Assembly: GCF_015674855.1 (NCBI RefSeq)
Contig: NZ_JADMLG010000005.1
Span: forward strand, 429,587-493,586
Direction: 5' to 3'
Source: Nocardia bovistercoris
GTDB taxonomy: Bacteria > Actinomycetota > Actinomycetes > Mycobacteriales > Mycobacteriaceae
Length of the DNA: 64,000 nt
Part shown: positions 17,772 to 25,994 of the stretch, in pieces
Layout of the letters: each line of letters starts with the position of its first letter
Position numbering within the stretch: the stretch's first letter is position 1
Program-made: the position numbers and the translations under genes
Notes under the pieces: generated by a model
Database searches by the model: none
Told to the model about the DNA's origin: nothing
The model's input: the letters and a program-made list of their open reading frames with translations, nothing else

Positions 17772-18185
17772 CTACGCTCCGACGATCGACTTGAGCACGG
17801 CGACCACGACCGGGGCCAGCATCGCCAGGGCGTAGCCGACGCAGGCCGCGCGCAGCGCGGTCTTGGCCTTCTCCATCTCGGCCGGATCACCGCCACCGAT
17901 GAGGTAGCGGGCACCGGCCACGGTCAAACAGACCGTCGCCAACCCGGCCAGGATCCCGATCAACCAGTTGCGCAGGTTGTCGAGCACCTGCTCCAGCGAC
18001 GACGCCAGCGCCAACACCGACGGGCCGGGTGGTGGCGCGGCCGAGGCGGAACCAGCGGTCAGCGCCAGGACGGCGAGCAGGACCCAAGCGGTCGCGAACA
18101 GTCTCGCCCACCGTCGGTGCGGGTGGCGGTGACCGGGGCGGAGTGCGGGTGTGTGTGCCGGTGAGGGTGCGAGGAGTCGGTTCAT
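17772..18185 (-). CDS. TrbC/VirB2-like pilin or small T4SS membrane protein
   Basis: A 137-residue protein. A signal peptide (FATAWVLLAVLALTAGSASA, about residues 30-49, with AxA-type cleavage) is followed by two hydrophobic helices (NWLIGILAGLATVCLTVAGA, about 72-91, and AACVGYALAMLAPVVVAVLK, about 112-131) joined by the short polar loop GGGDPAEMEKAKT. This is the usual layout of VirB2/TrbC pilins and of the small PrgH-like proteins in actinobacterial conjugative elements. ATG 18185 has GGAGG at a suitable distance and overlaps the sigma-like gene stop (ATGA). It is followed 3 bp later by the TrbL-like gene, supporting a T4SS role. Confidence 0.75.
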   Translation of the reverse strand: MNRLLAPSPAHTPALRPGHRHPHRRWARLFATAWVLLAVLALTAGSASAAPPPGPSVLALASSLEQVLDNLRNWLIGILAGLATVCLTVAGARYLIGGGDPAEMEKAKTALRAACVGYALAMLAPVVVAVLKSIVGA

Positions 18186-19027
18186 GCCGCAGTCACCTCC
18201 GTGTGAGTGGTGGCTTGGCGGCGGGGTGCGACCGGTGGTGTCCTTCGCCGATGCGTGCGATCCGGTGGCGGGTCGGTCAGCCAGGTCAGGAGTCGGGATT
18301 CGGCGCGTCGGCGTTGTTTGCGCAGCTTGTACACCGACTGCCCGTGCTCGGCGGCCAGCGAGGTCAGCGTGCGGTGTTCCCACCGCGAGACCGTGATCAA
18401 CTCCGCGGCCTCGGCACTGATCACCCCGTCGGCGACCGCCTCGGCCAACACCGATTCCGGGTGGCCCGACCGGGATACCAGGAGTCGATCCTCGGTGGCC
18501 GGGTCGAGATCGGCACCGAGGTCGCCGGCCGGTACCGGGTGCGTTTGCTGCTCCTTCGCCGTCTGGAGTCCGGCGCGGTAGGCCGCCCACCGTAGTCGTA
18601 GCCACACCGCCGGGCGATCCAGCTCGACCGAGGCGAGATGGGTGAGGAAGCCGGTCAGCACCTCGGACTCGAAGTCCTCGCGATGACGACTGCCCGGTGG
18701 GGCGAAGAACCCGACCACCCGCGCGAGCATCGGCTCGGCCAGACTCGCGCACACCACCGTCGCGTCCCCACCCACGGCCCGCGAGCGTTCGATCAGCCAC
18801 ACCCAGATCGCGTCGACCACCTCGAACGACAGACACGGATCCCGCAACAAGCCGCGCACCGCCTCCCACGATTCGACCCGCATCCCCCACGGCCCCGGCA
18901 CCGGGGGCGAATCGGCGGGCAACCGCCGCGCGGCGATCCGCTCGAACTCGGCCGACACCACCCGCAACGGCGAGTGCCTTCTACCGATCGCCCCCACAGA
19001 ATTCACGAACTCCGAATTCGTCACCAT
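18182..19027 (-). CDS. Sigma-70-like / HTH protein heading the T4SS operon
   Basis: A 281-residue soluble protein that resembles a diverged sigma-70 factor. An Arg/Trp-rich helical core (VWLRLRWAAYRAGLQ, about residues 155-170) could correspond to region 2, and a C-terminal region-4-like HTH (LTSLAAEHGQSVYKLRKQRR, about 225-245) follows VISAEAAELITVSRWEHRT. No strong family match can be claimed. ATG 19027 or GTG 19024 follow CAGGAG; GTG has the better spacing. It is the first gene of the minus-strand T4SS operon and overlaps the pilin-like gene, so it may control transfer genes (inference). Direct repeats upstream at 19090-19125 are candidate binding sites. Confidence 0.6.
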   Translation of the reverse strand: MVTNSEFVNSVGAIGRRHSPLRVVSAEFERIAARRLPADSPPVPGPWGMRVESWEAVRGLLRDPCLSFEVVDAIWVWLIERSRAVGGDATVVCASLAEPMLARVVGFFAPPGSRHREDFESEVLTGFLTHLASVELDRPAVWLRLRWAAYRAGLQTAKEQQTHPVPAGDLGADLDPATEDRLLVSRSGHPESVLAEAVADGVISAEAAELITVSRWEHRTLTSLAAEHGQSVYKLRKQRRRAESRLLTWLTDPPPDRTHRRRTPPVAPRRQATTHTEVTAA

Positions 19028-19502
19028 CAGCTCCTGTTCGGTGGAAACACGAAACATTCCTACGCGGCAAGGAGACCGAACACCGATATCCGAAACACAT
19101 CCACATCACACCCGAAACACATCCAAACGACATCTAAAGCATATCTATTTCATATAATTACACTGGCGGCAATCACTCGGCAATAATCGAGGCGCACCGG
19201 ACGGACTCGCTCCTATCAGCACTGATCACGCCGCACACCGACCAAGATATGAAGTGGATATGTTTCAGATATTCGCCGAAGCGCCGACGGCGAATAATTC
19301 GCGATCCCTCGAAAATTCTCGAAAATCAATTTCTTCGGCCGACACCCTCCTCACCACAAGGGACGGTCGCCACATGACCGATTCCCGCTCGAAAAGATTT
19401 CTGGAAAAAATTTCGGTTAGCGGTGTCCCGAAAACGCGTTTCGACCGGTTGTAGATAAGTAGAAGGACTTTTCCTCCCACCCGTTTGGAGCACACCGCGC
19501 TT
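19028..19502. promoter_or_regulatory. Divergent control region of the two T4SS operons, with direct repeats
   Basis: A 475-bp gene-free, relatively AT-rich region. CCGAAACACATCCA occurs twice (19090-19103 and 19112-19125), start-to-start 22 bp or about two helical turns. CTCGAAAAT occurs twice 10 bp apart (19308-19316, 19318-19326). CGAAAACGCGTTTCG near 19432-19446 is an imperfect palindrome. These look like operators shared by the divergent operons. Confidence 0.6.
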
Positions 19503-20195
19503 ATGACCGCGAAACCCCGCACACGTCCTACCCGCAACACCGCCGCCCGGCCCACGGGCGAGGTGGTGGCGATTCCCTCGACTCTGTGGCCCACCGGACC
19601 CGATCCCCTCGACCCCGGCCACCGCTGGCCGGCACCGATCCTGACCCGCGCCGTGGAAGAGTTCTGCCCACCCGGCGGACGAGTGTCGCTGCTTAACCGG
19701 CACGCACCGGCCACGCGCGGGGAGCTGCGCGCGGTCCACGCCGACACCACCGCCGCCTACACCCTCATCGAGTCCCTCGGCCACCCGACCGACCCCGCCC
19801 CCCACACCGGCACCGCCCCTGGTGCCGGTCCCGTGGGGGCGGGGTCGGTCGATCTCGTCGTGGTGAGTTTGCTGGCCGATCACCTCGACCCGGTCACCAC
19901 CGCCGAACACACCGTCTCGCAGGCGGTGTCGCGGTTGGCGGTCGGTGGGGTGTTGGTGGTGCTCGGGCGCTGCCGACACAGCCGGACCGGGGTGCTACTC
20001 GACCCGGCCGGTCCCGTCGTGGCCGCCGCCCAGGCCGCCGATCTGCTCTACCTCCAACACGTGATCGCCGCGCCCGTCACCGAGGACACGATCACCCGCA
20101 CCGCGTCGGCCGACCCACCCGACGGCCCGGCTCGCCACGTCGTGGCCCACATCGACGTGTTCGCGTTCTTGCTTCCACACACCACCCAGGACTGA
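19503..20195 (+). CDS. SAM-methyltransferase-like protein (degenerate)
   Basis: A 230-residue protein whose second half reads like the back of a Rossmann methyltransferase (SVDLVVVSLLADHLDPV, about residues 117-133; VGGVLVVLGRCRHSRTG, about 150-166). The first half lacks the glycine-rich SAM loop seen in its neighbour. It may be a non-catalytic partner of the DNA methyltransferase encoded 3 bp downstream, or a diverged TRM11-type protein; both are inference. A TTG at 19485 in frame is an alternative start. It is the first gene of the plus-strand transfer operon and lies downstream of the repeat-rich control region. Confidence 0.6.
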   Translation: MTAKPRTRPTRNTAARPTGEVVAIPSTLWPTGPDPLDPGHRWPAPILTRAVEEFCPPGGRVSLLNRHAPATRGELRAVHADTTAAYTLIESLGHPTDPAPHTGTAPGAGPVGAGSVDLVVVSLLADHLDPVTTAEHTVSQAVSRLAVGGVLVVLGRCRHSRTGVLLDPAGPVVAAAQAADLLYLQHVIAAPVTEDTITRTASADPPDGPARHVVAHIDVFAFLLPHTTQD

Positions 20196-20198
20196 CCC

Positions 20199-21263
20199 GT
20201 GACCGCTGGCCCATTCCCGTCCGTTCCCACCGACGAAGGACCTTCTTTGGCTCTCGAACCCGCCACCACAACCCCCGACACCAGCACCGTCGACTCCGAC
20301 ACCGCGACAGCGCCCGTGTCGCCGCCGATACCGGTGTCGGTGTGGGCGACAGCCCAAGCCACCCCCGCGACGCAGCGTAAGGGCCGCTATCACCCCGACA
20401 GCGCCGCGCATCCGGCCAAGATGCTGCCCGCGATCGTGGCACACGCCATCGACGTCTACACCCGACCCGGTGATCTCGTGTTAGACCCGATGTGCGGGAT
20501 CGGCACCACCCTCGTGGAAGCCCTCCATCTGGGGCGGCGTGCGGTCGGTGTCGAATACGAGACCCGGTGGGCCGAGATCGCGCGCGCCAACATCGGCGTG
20601 GCCCGTGAGGCGGGTATCGATCTCGAGGCCGCCGTGTACTGCGGCGATGCCCGCAAACTGCCCGCCTTGGTCCCGCCCGAGTTGCGGGGGCAGGTGGATC
20701 TGGTGGTCACCTCCCCGCCCTACGGCGATTCGGTCCACGGCCGGGTCCGGGTCGGTGGCGGGCGGCCGGTCGAGAAGTTCGATCACCGCTACGGCGCGAG
20801 TCTGGATCGGGGGAACCTCGCCAACGTCGGCCTCGGCCGACTCCTGTCGGGTTTCACGCGCGTGCTGACCGGTGCCGCCGACTACCTCGCTCCCGGCGGG
20901 TATGTGGTGATCACCGCGCGCCCGTGGCGACAACACGCCGAGTTGGTGAACCTGCCCGCGCATTTGATCACCTGCGCCACCCTGGCCGGGCTCGTGCCGG
21001 TCGAGCGGTGCGTCGCGCTGATCGGTCGCCTCGGCGACGGCGACCTGGTGGCGCGCAGCAGTTTCTTCCAACGCGACTTCATCACCAAACAACGCGCGGC
21101 CGGGTTGCCGATGCATCTGATCGCGCACGAGGACGTGATCGTCCTCAGAAAACCCGAAAGTTCCGCCTCGAGCGAGCCTCCCGCCGCACGCACGGCGCTC
21201 CAGTACGGGGCGGCCCCGTTCTGGGGCACCAGCACCACGGCTGCCGGGGAGGTCGCCGCGTGA
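20199..21263 (+). CDS. DNA methyltransferase (TRM11/N4-cytosine type)
   Basis: A 354-residue SAM-dependent methyltransferase. The SAM loop DPMCGIGTTLVEA (about residues 91-103) precedes the catalytic motif TSPPYGDS (about 171-178), so motif I comes before motif IV, as in TRM11-like or alpha/gamma DNA methyltransferases. SPPY is usual for amino-methylation of cytosine or adenine. The C-terminal part (LAPGGYVVITARPWR and FFQRDFITKQRAAG) fits the COG1041/DNA methylase fold. No restriction enzyme gene is adjacent, so an orphan methylase protecting transferred DNA is the likely role (inference). GTG 20199 start; the TGA stop overlaps the GTG of the coupling-protein gene. Confidence 0.8.
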   Translation: MTAGPFPSVPTDEGPSLALEPATTTPDTSTVDSDTATAPVSPPIPVSVWATAQATPATQRKGRYHPDSAAHPAKMLPAIVAHAIDVYTRPGDLVLDPMCGIGTTLVEALHLGRRAVGVEYETRWAEIARANIGVAREAGIDLEAAVYCGDARKLPALVPPELRGQVDLVVTSPPYGDSVHGRVRVGGGRPVEKFDHRYGASLDRGNLANVGLGRLLSGFTRVLTGAADYLAPGGYVVITARPWRQHAELVNLPAHLITCATLAGLVPVERCVALIGRLGDGDLVARSSFFQRDFITKQRAAGLPMHLIAHEDVIVLRKPESSASSEPPAARTALQYGAAPFWGTSTTAAGEVAA

Positions 21264-23833
21264 ACACCCCCATCGTTCTCGCGAGTCCCGAATCCGGTTG
21301 GTTGGGTCGGTTCCTGCTCGACCCCGGCACGACGTTGCGCGAAGTGGTCACCACGATCGAGCACGCCGCGCTGTCCCCGGCGGCGGTGCTGGTGCTGGTC
21401 GGTGTGGCCGGGGTACTCGCCGCGGCCTACGCCCTCGGGCGCCTGCGGCGAGCCCGGCTGCGTGCCGACGCCAGGCAGGTCACGGTGTTGACTCCGCCCG
21501 AGGTCGACCCCAAGGGCGCGCTCGCGTTCTGGGCACACCTGATCGGCCAACTCCGCCCCGCCTGGAAACGCGCCCTGCTCGGACAACCACACCTCGGATT
21601 CGAATACACGGTCACCCCCGAGGCGGGAGCCGCGATCCGACTCTGGGTCCCCGGCTCCGTGCCGACCGGGTTGGTCGAACGCGCGGTCGCCTCGGCGTGG
21701 CGCGGCGCGCACACCGACACGACCGGCACCGCACGGCCACCGCTGCCCGCCGCTGGGGAGGGTGTGCGTCGGGTGGTGGTCGGGGGTGAGTTGAGGTTGG
21801 GGCGCCGCGAGGGCCTCCCGTTGCGCACCGACTACAGCGGCGAGTTGGTGCGGGACCTGATCACCGCCGCCGACGACCTCGCCCCGGGCCAGGCCGCCTG
21901 CGTGCAGATCCTGGCCCGCCCAGTCACCGGTCGCCGCGTCGCTCGCGCCACCCGCCGCGCCGCGACCACCGGCACGGGAACCGGGTTCGTGGTCGGGGTG
22001 TTGCGTGATCTGCTGGACCTGCTCGCCCCCGGCCCGCTCCACCGCACCTCCGCGCGCACCCCCGCCGCGACGGGGGTGCGGGGCGGTGACCGGCAAGCCG
22101 TCATGGAGGTCACCGCCGCCGCGCGGGGCGCGGCGGTGAAAGCGCGTGGCCCGCACTGGGAGACCGTCGTGCGCTACGCGGTCACCGTCCCGATCTCCGA
22201 CACCCTCCCGACTTCTGGTGCGGCGCGGGCGGTGGCGCGAGGCCGCGCGGATGCCCTCGCGACGGTGTTCGGGGCCTGCACCGACCACAACTACTACCGC
22301 CGAGTCCACCGAATCCGATTGGGCCGATTGTTGGAAAAGCGCTACCTCGGGCGCGGGGACGTGCTCTCGGTCCCCGAACTCGCCGCCATCGCCCACCTGC
22401 CCACCGATGACGGCTTGCCCGGACTGCACCGGGCGGGAGCACGGGCGCTGTCCCCGGCACCCCAGATCCCCACCGGCGGACCGCATACCAAGCCGCTCGG
22501 GGTGGCCGATACCGCGAGTCGACGGCCCGTGGCGGTGAAGGTCTCCGACGCCCGACACCACCTGCACATCCTCGGCCCCACCGGCGTCGGGAAGTCGACG
22601 CTGTTGGCGCGGGTCATCCTCGATGACGCCGAGGCCGGACGCGGGGTGATCGTGATCGACCCCAAGGGCGACCTCGTCACCGACGTCCTCTCGCGCCTAC
22701 CGCGCCGGTTCGGGGACCGGGTCGTGCTCTTCGACGCCGACTCCGGGAACCCGCCCCCGTGCGTGAACCCTCTCGACATCGCCCGCACCGGCAAGGCGGG
22801 CTCGGACCTCGCGGTGGACAACCTCGTGACCGTGTTCCATCGCATCTACTCCCAATGGTGGGGGCCGCGTACCGACGACATCATGCGCGCGAGCCTGCTC
22901 ACCCTCTGCGCTCAACCCGGCACCCCCACCCTGGCCGACCTACCCCGCCTGCTCACCGAACCCGCCTACCGCCACCGCGTCACCCGCACAACACCCGACC
23001 CGCTGCTGCGCCAATTCTGGGACTCCTACGAGACATTGAGCGACACCGGCCGCGCCCAACTCACCGGCCCCCTGCTCAACAAACTCCGGGCGTTCCTGCT
23101 CCGGCCGTTCGTCAAGGCCGCCATCGCTGGCGGCCCCTCCACCGTCGAGTTCGCCGACGTCCTCGACAACGGCGGCATCTGCCTCGCACGCCTCCCGAAA
23201 GGCTCACTCGGAGAAGAGACCAGCCGCCTCGTCGGGTCACTGCTGGTGGCCCGGACCTGGCAGGCGGTGACCGCGCGCGCCCGCATCCCCGCCGCCGAGC
23301 GGCCCGACGCCGCCCTCGTCCTGGACGAGGCACAGAACTTCTTGAACCTGTCCACCCCGGTCGAGGACATGCTCGCCGAAGCCCGCGGACTCCGACTCTC
23401 CCTGCTGCTCGCGCACCAGAACCTCGGGCAACTCTCCCGCGAGCTGCGGGACGGGATCTCGGCGAATGCCCGCAACAAGGTCATCTTCGCCGTATCACCC
23501 GACGACGCACGCGATCTCGCCCGCCACACCGACCCGTGGCTGTCCGAACACGACCTGTCCCACCTCGACGCCTACCACGCCGCCGCCCGCCTACTCGTGG
23601 ACGGGCAGAACGCACGCCCGTTCACCCTCACCACCCGCCCCCTACCCCCACCGACACCGGGGCGTGCCCGTGAGATCGCCGCCGCCGCCCGCACCCGCCT
23701 CACCACCAGCGACGTCCAAGCCTCCGGTGCTGTGGCCGTCGAGAGCGACGGCGGGACCGCTACCCGACGCGACCCACGCCGGGTCCAGCCCCCGCCGGTG
23801 TCGAAGTCCTCGAGAAAGGCTCTTCCGCGTTGA
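21260..23833 (+). CDS. VirD4/TraG-type coupling ATPase
   Basis: An 857-residue protein. One N-terminal membrane segment (AAVLVLVGVAGVLAAAYALG, about residues 36-55) is followed by a large soluble region and a TraG/VirD4 ATPase domain: Walker A GPTGVGKSTLLAR (about 441), IDPKGDL (about 465) and Walker B ALVLDEAQNFLNL (about 683), with the RecA-like motif LLLAHQNLGQLSREL (about 713). Coupling proteins bring the relaxase-DNA complex to the T4SS channel. GTG 21260 is chosen because it overlaps the methylase stop (GTGA) and fits the domain start; the open frame continues upstream only as a shadow. The next gene starts within its stop codon (TGATG). Confidence 0.9.
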   Translation: MNTPIVLASPESGWLGRFLLDPGTTLREVVTTIEHAALSPAAVLVLVGVAGVLAAAYALGRLRRARLRADARQVTVLTPPEVDPKGALAFWAHLIGQLRPAWKRALLGQPHLGFEYTVTPEAGAAIRLWVPGSVPTGLVERAVASAWRGAHTDTTGTARPPLPAAGEGVRRVVVGGELRLGRREGLPLRTDYSGELVRDLITAADDLAPGQAACVQILARPVTGRRVARATRRAATTGTGTGFVVGVLRDLLDLLAPGPLHRTSARTPAATGVRGGDRQAVMEVTAAARGAAVKARGPHWETVVRYAVTVPISDTLPTSGAARAVARGRADALATVFGACTDHNYYRRVHRIRLGRLLEKRYLGRGDVLSVPELAAIAHLPTDDGLPGLHRAGARALSPAPQIPTGGPHTKPLGVADTASRRPVAVKVSDARHHLHILGPTGVGKSTLLARVILDDAEAGRGVIVIDPKGDLVTDVLSRLPRRFGDRVVLFDADSGNPPPCVNPLDIARTGKAGSDLAVDNLVTVFHRIYSQWWGPRTDDIMRASLLTLCAQPGTPTLADLPRLLTEPAYRHRVTRTTPDPLLRQFWDSYETLSDTGRAQLTGPLLNKLRAFLLRPFVKAAIAGGPSTVEFADVLDNGGICLARLPKGSLGEETSRLVGSLLVARTWQAVTARARIPAAERPDAALVLDEAQNFLNLSTPVEDMLAEARGLRLSLLLAHQNLGQLSRELRDGISANARNKVIFAVSPDDARDLARHTDPWLSEHDLSHLDAYHAAARLLVDGQNARPFTLTTRPLPPPTPGRAREIAAAARTRLTTSDVQASGAVAVESDGGTATRRDPRRVQPPPVSKSSRKALPR

Positions 23834-24861
23834 TGATCGATCGTCCTGCCCGGCAGAAGGATTCGCGCGCTCCGCGTCCGGCTCGGCCGCGGGTATCGGT
23901 GGCCGATACCGTCGCCTTGGTGGCGCGGTTGACCGACCGCGACCGGTGGGTCCTGCGGATGCTGCACGAGCACCGCGTCCTGACCACCAACCAGCTCTAC
24001 GACCTCGCCTTCCCGACCCGCAAGATCGCCCTACGCCGACTCACCCTGCTCCAGGACCACGGCGTCCTGGACCGATTCCGGCCCCTACGCACGCGGGGCA
24101 CCGCGCCCTCGCACTGGATCCTCGCCCCCACCGGGGCCGCCGTGCTCGCCGCGGAAGCCGGGATCGGCGTGCGCGAGCTGGGCTACAACCACCAACACAC
24201 CCTCGCCGTGGCCCACAGCCTGCACCTGACCCACACCATCGGGGTCAACACCTGGTTCAGCACCCTCACCAGCGCCCACCGCCACCACGACGATGGTGGC
24301 GGTGGTGGGCGGGTCGAGGCGTGGTGGTCACAAACCCGCTGCCAACGCCTGTGGGGCGACCTCACCCGCCCCGACGCCTTCGGCCGCTACACCCACACCC
24401 ACACCGGCGCGGTCCTCGATTTCTTCCTCGAATACGACCTCGCCACCACCGCCCTACCCCGCGTCGCGGCCAAGCTACACGGCTACAGCGAACTCGCCCG
24501 CACCACCGGCCTCATCACCCCCGTCCTGTTCTGGCTGCCCACCACCACCCGCGAGACCAACACCCGCCAAGCCGTGGCCCGCACCTGGCAACGACTCCCC
24601 GACCCGAACGCGGTCCCGGTCGCCACCGCCGCCGCCGAACTCCTCACACCCCTCCCGCACCTCAGCCCCGCCGACCAGATCTGGCTCCCCCTCGACACCA
24701 CCACAACCAGACGAGCACACCTGCACGAACTCGCCACCACCTGGCCGCACCGCACCCCGCCCGACACCGACCTCGACACCACACAGACCCCGAGCACCCT
24801 CGCCGGACGGATCATGCTCACCGCACCGCCCCCGCGACCACCGACCCCGCACTACTGGTGA
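23833..24861 (+). CDS. Replication-relaxation family protein (candidate relaxase/mobilisation protein)
   Basis: A 342-residue protein of the Replic_Relax family, recognised by the N-terminal winged-helix region LTDRDRWVLRMLHEHRVLTT (about residues 33-52), LYDLAFPTRKIALRRLTLLQ, and the HTLAVAHSLHLTHTIGVN block (about 120). A PD-(D/E)xK-like segment may be GAVLDFFLEYDLAT (about 197-210) with a following KLHGYSELAR. Family members occur in mobile elements next to VirD4 and are treated as relaxase candidates in some classification schemes (from memory). No classical MOB relaxase is visible elsewhere in the window, which makes this the best candidate. The ATG overlaps the coupling-protein stop. 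Confidence 0.8.
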   Translation: MIDRPARQKDSRAPRPARPRVSVADTVALVARLTDRDRWVLRMLHEHRVLTTNQLYDLAFPTRKIALRRLTLLQDHGVLDRFRPLRTRGTAPSHWILAPTGAAVLAAEAGIGVRELGYNHQHTLAVAHSLHLTHTIGVNTWFSTLTSAHRHHDDGGGGGRVEAWWSQTRCQRLWGDLTRPDAFGRYTHTHTGAVLDFFLEYDLATTALPRVAAKLHGYSELARTTGLITPVLFWLPTTTRETNTRQAVARTWQRLPDPNAVPVATAAAELLTPLPHLSPADQIWLPLDTTTTRRAHLHELATTWPHRTPPDTDLDTTQTPSTLAGRIMLTAPPPRPPTPHYW

Positions 24862-24868
24862 CCCGCTC

Positions 24869-25885
24869 ATGCTGGTCAAAACCCTCGCCGCCGGATACGC
24901 CGCCGTCGTGTTCTGCGTCGTGGTGATCGCCACCGTGGTCACCACCGCCCTCGTCTACGACCGACCTCCACTCACCCCCGCCCCCGGTATCGCGCCGGGG
25001 GCGGGCAGCACCCCGAGCCCGGCGGCGCGCGAGGACATCCCACCGGAACTGCTGGTGCTCTACCAACAGGCGGCCGGGGTGTGTCCCGGCCTGGACTGGT
25101 CGGTGCTCGCCGCGATCGGCAAGATCGAGACCGACCACGGACGCTCCCCACTACCTGGCGTGACCTCGGGCGAGAACTCGTCGGGAGCAGGCGGGCCGAT
25201 GCAGTTCCTGGCACCCACCTTCGACGCCGTGATCGCCCGGCATCCGCTGCCGGCGGGCGGGGCGAACCCGCCCTCGCGCTACAACCCTCACGACGCCGTG
25301 CACGCCGCCGCCCACTACCTGTGCGACTCGGGGGCACCCGCCGATATGCGGGCGGCGATCTTCGCCTACAACCACGCCGACTGGTACGTCGACCAGGTCC
25401 TCGACCAAGCCGCCGCCTACCGCGCCCCCACCTCGACCGGCGGCGGGGACTGCCACACCATCATCGCCCCGAACCCGACCGCCGCTCAGGTGATCTCGTT
25501 CGCGTGCGCGCAGCTCGGGCTCCCGTACGTGTGGGGCGGCAACGGCCCCGAGAGCGACGGCGGCTGGGACTGCTCCGGGCTCACCAAAGCCGCCTACGCC
25601 GCCGCCGGAATCCCGCTGCCGCGCACCACCTACGACCAGATCCACATCGGCCCTCGTGTCCCTGAAACCCAGCTCGCCCCTGGTGATCTCGTGTTCTACG
25701 GGACCGCCGTCGACGTGCATCACGTCGGGATCTACCTCGGCGGCGGGCGCATGGTGCACGCACCGGATTTCGGGCAGGAAGTCCAGGTGAGTGGTTACCG
25801 CTGGCCTGGAGACGACTACTACGACGCCACCAGACCCGCCGCTATTCCCGCACCAGCACAACAGGATTCAGGAAACCGACCATGA
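24869..25885 (+). CDS. Bifunctional lytic transglycosylase - NlpC/P60 peptidase of the T4SS
   Basis: A 338-residue cell-wall-cutting protein. An N-terminal membrane anchor (YAAVVFCVVVIATVVTTALV, about residues 10-29) is followed by an SLT/lysozyme-like domain with catalytic Glu in AAIGKIETDHGRS (about 88-92) and GGPMQFLAPTF, and then an NlpC/P60 domain with catalytic Cys in GGWDCSGLTKAAY (about 235) and His in DVHHVGIYLGGGR (about 290). This is the VirB1/CwlT-type protein that locally opens peptidoglycan for the conjugation channel. It starts 8 bp after the replication-relaxation gene. The long open frame extending upstream is a shadow. Confidence 0.93.
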   Translation: MLVKTLAAGYAAVVFCVVVIATVVTTALVYDRPPLTPAPGIAPGAGSTPSPAAREDIPPELLVLYQQAAGVCPGLDWSVLAAIGKIETDHGRSPLPGVTSGENSSGAGGPMQFLAPTFDAVIARHPLPAGGANPPSRYNPHDAVHAAAHYLCDSGAPADMRAAIFAYNHADWYVDQVLDQAAAYRAPTSTGGGDCHTIIAPNPTAAQVISFACAQLGLPYVWGGNGPESDGGWDCSGLTKAAYAAAGIPLPRTTYDQIHIGPRVPETQLAPGDLVFYGTAVDVHHVGIYLGGGRMVHAPDFGQEVQVSGYRWPGDDYYDATRPAAIPAPAQQDSGNRP

Positions 25886-25994
25886 CCCGAGAGGGCAGCT
25901 ACCCGGCCACGACCAACACGACACTCCCCTCGGAACTGGTTCACGGTCACGAATCCGACACCGGGACAACGACTCACACCCGACAGGAGAACAC

